Below are positions 1 to 11,166 of a DNA stretch of 64,000 nt, in pieces (the first letter of the stretch is position 1; each line of letters opens with the position of its first letter). The stretch is from positions 59,574,834-59,638,833 of the forward strand of contig CM047805.1 in assembly GCA_026214975.1 (NCBI GenBank), read 5' to 3'. A program made the position numbers and the translations under genes. The notes beneath the pieces are model-generated. The model was not told where the DNA came from. It ran no database searches and was given only the letters and a program-made list of their open reading frames with translations. This DNA comes from Gentiana macrophylla. Taxonomy: Eukaryota; Streptophyta; Magnoliopsida; Gentianales; Gentianaceae.

Positions 1-580
1 AGATCACCATAGAAAGATAGGATCTTTAATCGTTAATTCATGACAAATTAATTGGTTAATTATCTAGGTTGCTAGATTCTAAAAATACGGGAGTTAACTT
101 GAATTTACACCTTCGTTTTGTATGGAAATTGGTCTCAACATTCGGAAGAGGAGAGATCGATAATTGAATTCACTAAGGGATTAGGAATTCATAGCTTGAG
201 AAACGGATTCACTAAGGAATTAGGAGTTCGTATCTCGTGTAAAGGTGAAACCACAATATCGAATTAAAATCATGAGAGGAACTCGGATTGAAATCACTTG
301 GTTTGTATGTTTGATCCCATGTATCTTTAGTTTAGGTTGTTTTTATTGTTTGTTATAGGTTAGATTTATTTTAGTTGTTCTATCTTCATTTATATGTTTT
401 TTCTTTCGTTTATTTGTTTTCATGAGTAGCAATTGAGAGAGTTAATAAGATTAGATTCAACATCCCAATTCCCTGTGGATCGACCCCTTACTTATCTCGC
501 TCTACTATCAACAACCCGGTATTCGGCCGGTTAGGAGTTAGTTTTGCATATAGGTTAGGGTTTATAAATTTTCTTTTTGT
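1..580 (+). repeat. U5 end of an Athila-type LTR (fragment)
   Basis: No ORF of note. The text is collinear with the 3' part of the LTRs of element C (about 15300-15900): both carry the string CTAGGTTGCTAGATT, a stretch about lines of 'aggaattcata' and the box TTCCCTGTGGATCGACCCC (469-487). The last 60 bases (CCGGTTAGGA and following) resemble the end of the E LTR. The terminal CA and PBS are missing; the sequence abuts the broken end of the A gag near 580-610. The 5' part of this LTR lies outside the window. It is either a further insertion in A or a deletion junction. Confidence 0.6.
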
Positions 581-3359
581 TTAATGATGCAAAAATCCTC
601 CGAACAGCATGGTCACTTCAAATTTCCTCAACATTTCCAAAAATTTGGCTTGACTTTGGGTCAAGACCTTCTTTTTGGCTGTTTTAGGAGGAAATGGTAA
701 TGTGGCCACATCAAAACCTGGGGGAGGAGGGGGAATTTTACCTTTATTACCTTTTGGCTTGAGTGGTGGTGATGGCTCTTCTTCCTTTACGTCAACGATC
801 ACCGTGTCCGGCTTTGGCCTTGTTGCTTCTTCCCACTTTCTCCTGTATTCCTCCACTTCCCTTTCCAATCTCGAGATTCTCTCCTTTTCTTCCCTCTTCT
901 CAACATCTTCATCAAACCCTTCTTGCTCTTCCAATGGCCCTTTATAGTCAGAAATTTTTTCCTTCTCAGAATTTGGCACCACTTTCTCAAGTTCCCGGCT
1001 CGCTTGTCCCACCTCTTTACCACTTCGGGTAACTACCGCACAAACATCCTTTGAATCTTTGGGGTTCCTCTCCGTGTTATTAAGAAGCCCCGTATTCAAC
1101 GGTGGTTGAGCTCGGTTCTCGGTCATCTGCCCTATCTGAATCTCCAAATTACGCATGGCCGCTTTTTGTTCAATCATAAACTTGTTCAACTGATCAGAGC
1201 TTTCATCAGAGGGCTTCTTCTGGTTCCCCGAACCACTCCTTTGTTGGTTGTAGGAGTTATTCTGCCTATGAGCATTCGGGTGTTGATAAGTTTCAGAATT
1301 CTGATTTCCAGCTTGTTGGTTGCCGGATTGCTGTCCTTGCTCTCTATTCCCATGATCTCGGTTCTTATTATTACCCCATTGGCCTTGTCGATTCTGGCCC
1401 CAACTTTGGTTCCCCGAACCTTGATTCTGATTTTCATAGCCTTGGTTGTTAGAATTTTGATTTTGTCGATTCCAACTACCTTGGTTATTCTCTCTCCAAT
1501 TTCCTTGGGAGTTTTGAGAATTTTTCCGGGACCACTGATTGTTTTGGTTGTTGCCTCGGTCCCAATTTCCCTGGCCACTCTAATTTCCTTGATTCCAATT
1601 CTGACCTTGCTGGTTATTGTTCCAATTATTCCCCGAATTCTGGTTCCTCCAATTTTTCCTAGAATTATTGTTGTTCCAGCTTCCCTGATTGTTATTGCCT
1701 TGGTTCAAATTTCCCCCAGAATTGTTTCCGACATAGTTCACATCGGTCTGTTGGAAATCTTCTTCCATGCCACACCCCATCGATGGCTCATAATCTTGGT
1801 AGTTCGGTGGAACTTGCCAATTTGAGTTGTTACCCCATGGGTTATTCTGGTTCCATTGACCCCCAGAATTTTGTTGCTGATAGAATTGCGGATTCCTCCC
1901 GGAACCCTGCTGATTACCACTATTTGAACTCCTGTCCCCCCTAACTGCTAAGCGCAACTAGATCTTCCATAATCGCCTTTGGTTGTTCTTTGAGATACAT
2001 TTGCTACTGAGTTGTTGTTGGGTCGAATTTGTGGTATCTGTTGTGATAATCGGCGAGGATAAGTCATTCTCGTTCGAGTCGCATGAGAATTGAGCCGAAT
2101 GATTACCGCCACACAAATGAAAAACTGTTGTGCCTCTTCGCTTTTTTTCATCTCTCATGCGAAGTGCCAACAACTCATTATGTGCGGCCGTCTCTTTATC
2201 CAAGCGCTCTTGAGGGCCTTATGCAGTTTGTTGTGGCTCTTTCAAGTTTTGTCGTCCCAAGCTGAAACCCATTCATCATCCTCTCGATAGCATTGTTAAT
2301 ATGTTGCATTGCTAGCTCGGGGTCAATTCTCGTCAAACCGTTTCCACTAGTTGCATCTAAGAGATTCATGTCTGACTTATCCAAGGATCTATAAATCTTT
2401 ATCACCTGCTCAACTGTACTCAAATTGTGTGGAGGGAACTTCTTTAGCAATGCCCTAAACCGTTCAACTGTCTCTTTCATGGTTTCTCCCTTTCGCCCAC
2501 TGAAATTATGTATTTCTCGCTTTAAATCCTCAATCTTTGCTGGAGGAAAATATTTCTTCAGAAAAACATCAGCTACTTCGGCCCATGTAGATAATGAGGC
2601 GTTAGGAAGGGTGTTGAACCATGTTCTTGCAGCTCCCCTTAATGCAATTTGAAACATCATCAACTTGAGCGCCTCCTCGCTCACTCTGTTGTACTTTAGT
2701 GTCGAGATGATCTGCAGATAGTTGTCTAAGAATTCATTCAGGTCCTCATTCCGCTGCCCGTAGAAAACTACATTCTTGCTGATCAGGTTGATGACATTCT
2801 GCTTTGGTTCCATGTTGTTAGCATGGATAGCTATGATTCTGAGCGGATTATGTCCGGTCCCTTGATACGGGGTAACCACGTAATCCCTTGCTGATACAAA
2901 CCCCTGATTTGCCTGTGGGTTATTCGGGTTATTATTCAGGTTGTTCGGATTCGCTTGTAGAAGCTGAATCTGTGCCATCTGCTGTTGAATTAACTGATAC
3001 ATCTGCATTTGCAAATTGTCCTAGCCAGGCGGCGGTTGCTGTAACTGACCACCCCCTTGTTGGTGTTGCTGTTGGTGAAGAGGTGGTGGGTTTTTATTTT
3101 GGAGTTGAGCACCCCTCACATGACCATCTTGTCCACTCTGCTGCCTCTGACCATTTAACACATCATTTTGTTGGTCCTGTCTGTTCCTTCCATCACAACT
3201 TTCTAGAGTGGGGTCAAATAAATTTCTCCCATCTGTCCTTGCAACCATAGGAGGGTCCAGAGGATTCCTCTCGCATGGAGGAGGGTTATTTAGAGTACCC
3301 AAACCCCCTATTTGAGACGTCCCATCATCATTCAACCGATCTCTACCATTGGTTGTCAT
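581..3359 (-). pseudogene. gag: Gag of element A (Athila-type), broken
   Basis: A Retrotrans_gag-like domain is encoded by 3014-2196; a recognisable stretch is ALRGAARTWFNTLP, followed by a YFPPAKIEDLKREI segment. Upstream (3359-3024) is a Pro/Gln/Asn-rich N-terminus. Downstream is a Cys/His segment (near 2140, CGGNHSAQF), then an unusually Asn/Gln/Gly/Trp-rich region (1957-1190), then the Athila hallmark NTERNP...VVTRSGK (about 1075-1000). Breaks: in-frame TAG codons at 3021-3023, 1958-1960 and 1580-1582, and a frame change near 2200-2230. The last residues after MLRKFEV no longer match the family, so homology ends near 610. In the family this protein forms the particle shell and binds RNA. 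Confidence 0.8.
1190..1957 (-). other. Asn/Gln/Gly/Trp-rich low-complexity segment of the A gag
   Basis: In the gag frame this stretch is dominated by Asn, Gln, Gly, Ser and Trp with repeated short blocks such as NNQGSWN and GNNWNNNQQGQNW. It lies between the Cys/His region and the conserved linker. The composition is prion-like and would be expected to be disordered and RNA-binding, but that is an inference from composition alone. One in-frame TAG (1580-1582) falls in it. Confidence 0.7.
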
Positions 3360-3599
3360 ATCTTATTCCTCTGAAGAGAAGTCTGATGTTTCGTGTCCGT
3401 CCACGGTTTCTGGAACATGAGCAAACAATCTTCTCCTCAGCTGCCTTGCGTGCCTGTCGATTTCCGGATAATAAGGCTCTAGAGGTGCCCCAGAGCTCCG
3501 GGTCATACACTGCAAGTCAAAACAAAACAACAGGAAAACAATAAAACACGACCTAAGCCCAAGCTTTCAGTCAACTTTTGTGATATCAAAGTATTACCA

Positions 3600-3618
3600 A
3601 TCCCCGGCAACGGCGCCA
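3600..3618 (-). other. Primer-binding site of A (tRNA-Asp)
   Basis: The plus strand reads as the 3' end of plant tRNA-Asp (ending CGGCAACGGCGCCA), so the minus strand carries its complement TGGCGCCGTTGCCGGGGAT. It lies 3 bases from the LTR end at 3622, as expected for minus-strand primer binding. It is not a tRNA gene, because no D or anticodon arms lie next to it. Confidence 0.92.
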
Positions 3619-4574
3619 ACTTGATAAGAGAATTTTTGAAATCCAGTTAATCAAGTAAAAACTCGAAACCTTAGCAAAATCTACTTTCTAACGGTAGTGG
3701 ACCGGATCGATTGTAGGTAGTGCTTGAGAGTCGAGGTCGAACCCACAGAGATTGGCTTTGAGTACCACACGGTGACTTAGCACTCGATTCGAGTCAACCA
3801 GAAAAATAGGTCGTTATACTATTGTATAAAAGAAAGATTATACTAATCGGATTTCTTAACGAGTAAAAGAGGTACATCCGAACTACGATCCAGCGGATTA
3901 CTCTACCCTCAAACAAACTACCCCGGAAGTGTACTTTACCTTCCTTGCCTGAACGATAAAAACTCTATATTGGAAATGGACCTAACGAATAGGGTGTCAA
4001 TCTAGTGCACAGGTAGGTGTCAAACTACCTTTTAAGCCAAAACGTGTAAGGTTCCGAAACCCCAGTTCCCACACTTCGCCGCAACATACATTTATAAGCT
4101 AGGTGTGTGTGATGGTAAACTAGGTGATCAAGCTAGCTCAATTACGATTAAAGCAGGTTTCGTGATATAAATTATCGATTAGAACATTTTATTACGTGCT
4201 ACACTACCTCCCGGTTCATCTCCCTAATGGCGTTTCATCCGCTTTCACATAATTCAGCCGTACGAAAGATTTAGCTACTCATTATCGAATTGAAATAATA
4301 AACGGTAAAGGAATTCATGTTATGAACGATAAGAGAACAAGAAATCATACCCACTTTATTGAAAGTTGATGAAATACCAAAATAGTGCTCACAAAGAACA
4401 AATGAAATGGAACGGATTGATGTTGTAAAGTATCTAATGTAATAGAGGATTGAAAGACGAAAACAATTGTATATGGAACTTGATTCTACGCTTTCAGACG
4501 AAGGAAATCGCTCAAAAGAGGCTAAAACTATCTAAAATCGTAAAAATCTCCTGAATAAAACGTTTGAGGTGCCC

Positions 4575-4581
4575 TTTTATA
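4575..4581 (-). promoter_or_regulatory. TATA box of the A LTR
   Basis: On the minus strand this reads TATAAAA inside GGCTATAAAAGGGC. It lies downstream of the CpG palindrome array and upstream of the U5 region, which is the normal place for an LTR promoter. Confidence 0.65.
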
Positions 4582-4599
4582 GCCTAGGGCAAAATTCAG

Positions 4600-4866
4600 T
4601 TTATCCGTACGGATAGTTCTTGATTTTCCATGTTATCCGTACGGCTGGAAATTGATCCGTATGGATAAGTCTCTCGATCACATCTTACGTTTTGTGCTCC
4701 CAAGTGTGCATCCGTCCGGTGGCTTTCTATCCGTCCGGATGGCTCTCTTTGCTTCATTTTATCCGCACGGATAAATGGATGTCCGACGGATATATCTACA
4801 TTCAATATTTTTGCATCTATCTCGAGAGTTGTCGTGACGGACGGCGTTTTGTCCGTACGGATAGAT
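4600..4866. repeat. Degenerate palindrome array in the A LTR
   Basis: About eight copies of an ATCCGTACGGAT-like palindrome: exact at 4603-4614, degenerate near 4635, 4655, 4710, 4728, 4760, 4781 and 4851. Spacing is irregular. The array lies immediately upstream of the TATA box in the element's orientation, so it may act as an enhancer or protein-binding cluster. That role is inferred. Confidence 0.8.
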
Positions 4867-5218
4867 GCCTTAACTTCCAAAAATTCCACTTTTTCATACT
4901 TAGCCTTCGTTTCTCACCTCGGACACGTCTAAACTCATAGGTAATCGCTTTCCGGGCTCCCGACTCACCCAAATCCTCGCATAAACATGGAAACAACAGT
5001 AAAGCGATAACCCTTGACAAACTATGGGTGCTTGGGAAGTGACTATAAAGTGCTAAAAGTAGGCCGAGTTTACGGAAAAACCGGCGATTACTACTCGCCG
5101 TGCAAAGAAAACCTCATTACACTCATTATAGGGTCTAAACTCACCCGAAAACATGCTAGAAATATGATAACCGTGGGTTAAACTGTACAGAAATGTACAG
5201 TAAAGTTGGTTCCTATCA

Positions 5219-6078
5219 CCGACCATAAGAGTTGATCGGTTTTTCTTCTAACAAATCGAGGTCGAGTTGTCTTGTTAGTTGATTTTCGACCTCGCGGAAA
5301 TGTGCGACCCTTAAACTGGGTAGGGCCATCTCTACTAGGGCCATAGCTTCCGACCCGTATGTCAAGGCAAATGGGGTTTCACCAGTGGTTGTTTTTCTCA
5401 ATGTTCTGAGGGCCCATAGGGCCATTGGGAAGTGATCCACCCATTTTCCTGCCTTGTCGTCGATGCTCTTTTTCAACACGCTCAGTACTAGTTTGTTGGC
5501 ATTCTCGACCTGACCATTTCCTTGCAGGTAGCATACTGACGATTGCCAATGTTTAACGTTATGCTCCCTGCAAAATGTGTCGAACGCATCTCCATACTGC
5601 GGCCCATGATCAGATACTATCACCATTGGGACTCCAAATCGGGTCCAAACTTGATCGAGTGAGAAATAGATTATATCCTTTGACTTGCTTTTAACCAAGG
5701 CTTTGGCCTCGATCCATTTGGTAAAGTAATCCACAGCGACGACCACATATTAGCACCCTAGGAGACCTCTCTTGAGTGGTCTGATGAGATCGATTGCCCA
5801 CATTGCGAAAGGCTAGGCTGAGACGACGATCCTCTGTTCAATTGTGGGTTGCCTGGGAATATCCGCAAACTTTTGACATTTATCACATTTCCTCGCAATA
5901 TCTGGGTGTCTTCTATGAGCTTGGGCCAATAATAGCCAGCTAACAACACATTACGAGCGAGTGCGATCGCCGGGTGGCGCGCGATACTCCTCGTGAAGCA
6001 CCATGAGTATTCCCACGAATTCATCAAGTCGCACACATCGCGACAAAGGTTTAGAGAATTATTTTCAGTATAAAACAT
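5219..6078 (-). pseudogene. int: Integrase of element B, broken and truncated
   Basis: 5746-5219 encodes the catalytic core, with VAVDYFTKWIEAKAL (first Asp), VSDHGPQY (second Asp; the usual Asn is His) and GNGQVENANK (Glu). 6078-5758 encodes the N-terminal part, including the GYYWPKLIEDT region, but the zinc-binding Cys/His residues are largely lost. A stop near 5752 separates the two. The C-terminus ends at LLEE, where the A LTR begins at 5218. In the family this enzyme inserts the cDNA into chromosomes. Confidence 0.82.
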
Positions 6079-6229
6079 TGTCTAAAATGGTGTACCGGGC
6101 GGCTCTTTTGATCAGGGCCTTGGCCTCTTTGGGATTGTCCGGAAGCGACCCTGATTCGATATATGCCTTTAAATCATCGATCCAACATGAATTGGATGGT
6201 AGGAATACATGATTTCCACTCAGTTGACA

Positions 6230-6690
6230 GCGGGCTCTGAAAGGTGCTCCACCATAATGGATGGATTGCTCATCTCGTCCTTGCCGTTCAATTTTGATAA
6301 ATAGTCCGCCCGTTTATTACCTTCCCGAGGGATATTGATGAATTTACAATAACTGAAGCTTTCTTCTAGTTTTTTTTGACAAGAATGATGTATTTTTGTA
6401 AGATTTCGCAGTGAATTCCATATGATCCTGTCACTTGGTTAACAACCAACTACGAATCACAAAATACCTCCACATTTTCAACTTTCATAGCCTTGGCGAG
6501 CTCGAGTCCTGCTATGACCGCCTAATATTCTGCTTGATTATTTGATGCAGTGAAATCAAATCTCAAGGCCTTTTCAATTTCTTCTGAGGTAACCGGTTCC
6601 AATAATATGATTCCAGCCCTGTAACCGTTGAGAGTTGCATCCCCATCGACGTAAAGCTGCCAATAATGACTAGGCCTTTGGAGGTCGGAC
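6230..6690 (-). pseudogene. Second RNase H domain of B
   Basis: Minus-strand translation shows YVDGDATLNGYRAGIILLEP, then ASNNQAEY followed by an in-frame TAG, then AVIAGLELAKAM and a DSxLVVNQVTGSYG segment. NNQAEY and DSQLVVNQ are hallmarks of the extra RNase H found after the standard one in Tat-lineage elements. The domain lies between the ordinary RNase H and integrase. It would degrade RNA in RNA/DNA hybrids if intact. Confidence 0.75.
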
Positions 6691-6778
6691 AATGTTGTTG
6701 TTATTGGGTCGTCGATAAGATTTGAGCTGGGTCACTCCGGCTTTTCTTCATTTAAGCTTGTCTCTGCATGAAATCAGG

Positions 6779-7195
6779 TTAGGCCTGGGCTTTGGTAGCT
6801 TTCCTAGGCTTATTCCGGATATCCAATTCAGTGAGCTCGATGGCCCACCGTAGCAATCGACCAGATAAGTCCATCTTGTCAAGGACTTGGTGCAATGTTG
6901 CATCGGATAACATAGTAATTGTGTGCGATAAAAAGTAAGCCCTTAACTTTCGGGTAGCAATAACAACGCAGTAGGCCAACTTTTCAATATTAAACTAACG
7001 ACTCTCAACGGGACTGGGAGATTTGGAAACATAATAGATGGGTTTTTGAAGGGTACCGTCCTCCATGACAAGAGCAGCGGCAACAGCCCGGTCTGAGGCC
7101 GCTAGATACTGAAATAAAAGTGACTGACCAGCAATGGTGGGCTTGATAAGAAGGCCTTGAGCTCTTTGAAGGATTGCGAGCATTCCCCGGTCCAC
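6779..7195 (-). pseudogene. RNase H domain of B
   Basis: Translation shows LFQYLAASDRAVAAALV and TLQKPIYYVSKS (7195-6998), then LAYCVVIATRKLRAYFLSHTI and DLSGRLLRWAIEL (6979-6779). These are standard RNase H and connection motifs of plant Gypsy pol. A stop near 6995 separates the two halves. Confidence 0.8.
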
Positions 7196-8040
7196 ACAAT
7201 GGTTTTGTTCCCTTTGAGGATTGTAAAGAAATGTAGGCTTTTTTCAACAGATTTGGAGATGAATCTCCCCAGAGCAATTATCCTTCCGTTCAGCCTCTGC
7301 ACTTCCTTGATCGTGGTCGGCTCGCTCATGTTTATCAGCACCTCCATTTTTTCGGGATTTACCTCGATCCCTCTCTGGCTTACCACGAAGCCCCAAAAAT
7401 TTGCCTGCCTAAACTCCAAAAGTGCATTTAGCTGGGTTAAGCTTCATTGAATGCTTCCTTACATTTGGAAAAGTTTCATGAAGGTCCACCAGGTGACCCT
7501 GGAGATTTGACTTCACAACCATGTCATCAATGTATGCTTCCATGTTTTTGCCGATCTGCGGGCTGAAAACTCTGTTCACCATTCTCTGATATGTTGTGCC
7601 CGCATTCTTCAGACCGAATGGCATCATCTCATAGTAATAGAGTCCTCCAGTGGCCCTGAAGACAGTTATCTCCTTGTCGCAATCGTCCATCTTCACATGA
7701 TGATAGCAGGCATCCAGAAAACACAACTTACAAAATGGGGATCCCATCTACCATTTTGTCAATTTGTGGCAGCGCATAAGGGTCCTTCGGGCATGCTTTA
7801 TTCAGGTCGGTGAAGTCGACACACATACGCCACTTTCCATTGTGTTTCTTCACCATTACGAAGTTGGCTAGCCGGGTTGGTTATTGTAGTTCCCTGATTA
7901 TACCCGCCGTTAACAGTTTTTTTGACTTCGCCTTTGATGGCGACCTCTTTCTCCTCAGAGAACTGACATATTTTTTTGTGGGATTGGATTGAAGTTGGGA
8001 TCGATGCTAAGATAGTGTAGCACGTCCTCAGGCTCCACAC
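7100..8040 (-). pseudogene. Reverse transcriptase of B
   Basis: Successive minus-strand pieces carry WRMCVDFTDLNKACPKD (near 7790-7840), FLDACYHHVKM, MPFGLKNAGTTYQRMV and the catalytic YIDDMVVKS (all within 7747-7409), then the thumb region with LNGRIIALGRFISKS (7419-7102). Frame changes near 7410 and 7750 split it. The catalytic Asp pair is present. Confidence 0.87.
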
Positions 8041-8355
8041 CTCTCATATCTATTACCTCCCTGGCAAACGCGTCCATATTTTCTTTTATAAGCAAGACCA
8101 GCTCCTCCTTTCCGTCTCTGTCATTTGAGATCCGATCTTTATCTTTTGATCGGGATATCTGTCATTTATGACAGCCTCGATCAGCTCATCGTCGGCTGTG
8201 AAATCTACCTGATCTCTGATCTGTAAAGTCTCGACCTCCACTGTTTTGTTTGCGGCCTCCTTTATCATGTTGATCCAATTTGCACCCACACTGTATTCTT
8301 CAATTCTGGGCTTTTTGGAGTCGGCTGTGTTTTTGGTCATGTAGTCCAGAAAAAA
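8041..8355 (-). pseudogene. Protease-reverse transcriptase linker of B
   Basis: An open stretch (8340-8086) follows the protease and precedes RT. It shows the low conservation usual for the start of pol: an RDQVDFTADDELIEAV segment and a basic tail. No motif assigns a separate function. Confidence 0.5.
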
Positions 8356-8720
8356 TCATGGTCCACTCATGGCAACCCCGATGTTATCTCCCACATGAAA
8401 TTTGACTCTTTGGTGTGGGACGGACATGACCATTTGGAACTTTTTCATGGCTCGGATTCCAAAAATTATATTGTAATAAGAGGGAAGATCAATGACTAGA
8501 AAATTTATTACCTCGGTTCGGAACGGTTCATAGTCACCTATAGTGACGCTGAGGTCGATCGTACCCTTTACTCTCTCCGTATGGTTGGAGAAGCCCTCTA
8601 AAACTCCGACGTATGGCTTCATCTTGGCTCTCTGAACCCAACCTATTTTAAATAGTCAAAATAAATGATATCGTGACCCGCTCCGGTGTCTACCATGACC
8701 CGATTGATCCCATTTTTCTC
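8356..8720 (-). pseudogene. Aspartic protease of B
   Basis: The active-site Asp-Thr-Gly lies at 8690-8682 within a VMVDTGAGHDIIYF segment. A stop near 8650 follows, then the C-terminal half (8622-8356) with VINFLVIDLPSYYNIIFG and HQRVKFHVGD. In the family this enzyme cleaves the Gag-Pol polyprotein. Broken by at least one stop. Confidence 0.78.
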
Positions 8721-8929
8721 ACTGACTCCGACTTTAAGAATGATTGGTATCTCCATGATACCTTCCACAATTGTAAGTTCACTCTTGGTGAACATGATTC
8801 CCTTTTCTGATTCTCCCAAAATGATCTGCTTCTCGAAGCTACGAGTGTTTATAAAGTGTATCTATGATTTCAGCTGATTATTACTTGAAAGGTCCCCATG
8901 AATGACCTAGATTTCCCTGTGATACACGT

Positions 8930-9414
8930 GAGGCTGCCTCCTTTTATTGGCGCCGGCATCTCCATCTGGCCTGTATTTGGCCGCGGTTCTGTCCTCGATC
9001 AGCCTGTCAATCTCCTTCCTCAAAGTGAATCATTTATCAGGCAGATGACCGTGATCCTTATAGTACTTGCACCATTTTGCTTTATCACGAGTATCAGGGT
9101 CGCCTTTCATGGGCCTCGGTCTCTGAAAATTCTCTTGAATTTCAAAAAAGGATCTGTGACGGCTTGGTGTTGAGCGGGACGAAGACACTTACGGTAAACT
9201 TAAACGGTTTCTTTACCTCGCGGTCCTGGTTCGCATCCCTACCACGATCTTTTTTGCGATCTTCCCCACGATCCTCTTTTCGTGAGTGATGCTCTGGTTT
9301 TGATTTTCCCTTTCCAGAAGGAGATGGTGCTTCACTAAGCCCAATCACCATGGCTCTTTCTAACATCTCCCTTAGGACAGATTTAGGTGCCCGCAGGTTG
9401 AACTCTGATTTCAT
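8930..9414 (-). pseudogene. gag: Gag C-terminus and zinc-knuckle region of B
   Basis: 9414-9142 encodes a Lys/Arg/Asp-rich segment ending in PLNTKPSQIL, a motif usual before the gag zinc region. Downstream (about 9090-9000) reads WCKYYKDHGHLPDK, then a TGA where the family has Cys, then FTLRKEIDRLIE. The lost Cys removes the metal site. Confidence 0.72.
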
Positions 9415-9528
9415 TAGACCCTTGGCTATTCCTGTGTGAGAGCAAGTTATGATGGCATTGTCGGGAATGTTTTTAGTCTGATCGTAGACCTTGATGAACC
9501 GCTTGTAATAGCCTCATCTTGATTCATT

Positions 9529-10434
9529 TTATCCCATTCGGACCTCATAAAGGTCCTCAATGGTCTTCTTCGGTTTGCTCGCCGACTCAAACTCTTTCAC
9601 GAACATCTCAGATAAATCTTTCCAGCTTTCAACTGAACCTCGGGGGAGCCCGTGAATCCGACACGTGGCCCAATATTTCATACTGCCCACAAGGGCGATG
9701 CACCAAGCCGATTTATTTTGAGTTTCCAGGGTGATGCGACCTTGGAAAGCAATTAACCAATCGTATGGACAAATACTTCCGCTATAGTAGTTGTAGAAAG
9801 GATAACTAACCTTTTCCCTTTCTGTGGGCAACGTGGTAATGATTTTTTCCGAGAGAACGTCGATTCCTGAGGTCGAGATATACTTCTCAACATGCCTTGA
9901 CCTTTTTAGCTCCGCAATTTCCCTTCTGATTACTTCTATTGGTTCGGCCATGGCGGGGTTGACCACTCGTTTAGTTGGAGGTGATCTCGCTGCTCGCTCT
10001 GACCTGGGTCCTGAGTCCGTATTGTTTCGTGATTCCTCTTGTTGAGCCCGATTTTCTCTTAAGATCAAACAAGAATCTTTTTCATTCCTCCCCTCTTGTC
10101 TAGGCGTTACGTTCCTTTCTGGGGGACCTAGACGGCTCAGGACCGAACCTTTTTCTTTCTCACCTAAACTTTTCATGGCAGACCCCTTTCCTTCGCTTTT
10201 TCTGGCTCTTTCCTCAATTTCAATCCATTTTGGCTGACTTTTGAGACTTTTTTCTAGCGCCCTTGGATTGATCTCACTTCTTGATGGGATCGCTTCCCAG
10301 ACCGGTAAGAGTTCCCAGCCTAGAGCTACCAGTCGAGAGTTGGTTAGATACATTCTCTCTGCATACTTGGCATATTCTCTCATTTCCACGACCTCAGTGT
10401 CCTCTTGGAATCCGGGTATCTTTTCTGGCACCAT
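9529..10434 (-). pseudogene. gag: Gag main domain of B
   Basis: A 301-codon open stretch. The N-terminal half is charged. A coiled, basic segment RREIAELKRSRHVEKY follows. The C-terminal third holds the gag domain: YYSGSICPYDWLIAFQGRI, a CIALVGSMKYWATCRIHGLP segment and ESWKDLSEMFVKEFES. This layout fits Tat/Retand gag. It is separated from the next open stretch near 9480-9530 by stops. Confidence 0.78.
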
Positions 10435-10469
10435 CTCCTGACCGCGGCGGCCTCTTTAGATTTGGTCTT

Positions 10470-10643
10470 CTAATTCAGGACATTTCTGGCGTCGCTAATG
10501 GGTATAGCCTCTTTCTGTGATCGATCCCAATCTGCAGTGGGATTGTCGCCCGTTTCTCCTCTGCCCTCAGTGCAGGGATGATTGTGCATGGTCCATTTTG
10601 CTGGGGTGTGTGGGACCAGCTGTGAATTTTTGCTACTTGCCAT
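10470..10643 (-). pseudogene. Probable N-terminal gag peptide of B
   Basis: An ATG at 10643 opens 57 codons (MASSKNSQLVPHTPAKW...) ending at TAG 10472-10470, in a different frame from the main gag stretch that starts at 10434. It lies between the LTR and gag, and the spacing suits the gag start after a frame loss. This is inferred from position only. Confidence 0.45.
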
Positions 10644-11018
10644 GGTACGTCACACGAGCTAGTTTTTCTTAGAGATATGATTTTTATTCTGGTCACCACC
10701 GACTCTCTGACAACCTGACCTTTTCTAACACCCTCAACTACCTTGTACTACTTTGACTTTCAGGAAGCTGGACGAAGAGATCTTTTGGATGGTGATAGCT
10801 CAGATGAGGTAGTGGCCGGAAATATGAATTCAGGGGAGGAAGGTGATGATTCAAACACAAAAACCCCAGAAATTTGTATGATATTATCTCGAAAATAGAC
10901 GTACTATCAAGAAGACAATGCTAGCTCTAATCACAATGCGGTTTCAGGGAAATAAGGACTCAAAGTGATGTTGTGGATATTTTCTGGTTAGATGATGATG
11001 TTTAACTCTAAAAGGTAC

Positions 11019-11166
11019 CGAGAGAGGTGATTTCTCAAATGCAAGCTCGGTATACCTCAGCTTTTTCAACGCATAAAACACAAGCGTATAGCTTCCAAGA
11101 TTGTAAGGGCTTGACTACAAACAAGAACTGGAACAAAGAACACTACGAGAGAGGTGATTTCTCAAA
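11019..11166. repeat. Direct repeat in the B LTR
   Basis: CGAGAGAGGTGATTTCTCAA occurs at 11019-11038 and again at 11146-11165, 127 bp apart. The copies are followed by related text (CTCGGTATAC versus CTCGTGAG). Probably a local duplication in the LTR. Confidence 0.7.

Larger units (their letters stand above)
600..5218 (-). mobile_element. Element A: truncated Athila-like Ty3/Gypsy retrotransposon
   Basis: Read on the minus strand the order is LTR (5218 to 3622), tRNA-Asp PBS (3618 to 3600), a leader, then a decayed gag running to about 610. Protease, reverse transcriptase and integrase are absent: the element breaks inside the conserved gag-protease linker, where the LTR fragment of 1-580 begins. 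Its right end cuts the integrase of element B, so A is younger than B. The left LTR and the second target-site copy are outside the window or lost. Confidence 0.75.
3622..5218 (-). repeat. 5' LTR of element A
   Basis: 1597 bp with TG...CA ends; the termini TGATAGGA and TCTTATCA (minus strand) are near inverted copies. A TATA-like box lies at 4575-4581 and a palindrome array lies just upstream of it. The U5 box shared with other elements lies at 3733-3751. No second copy exists in the window, so the boundaries rest on the PBS, the TG/CA ends and the point where the B integrase homology stops. Confidence 0.85.

Noticed and set aside
1106..1825. 239-codon plus-strand frame rich in Ile, Leu, Val and Pro
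   Set aside because: It is the antisense shadow of the Asn/Gln-rich gag segment of A; its composition follows from the opposite strand.
3599..3618. Sequence identical to the 3' end of a tRNA-Asp
   Set aside because: Only the acceptor and T-arm end is present and it sits next to an LTR end, so it is a primer-binding site and not a tRNA gene. The same holds at 15930, 27054 and 39879.
9824..10045. Plus-strand frames over the B gag
   Set aside because: Shadows of the minus-strand gag; no motif.
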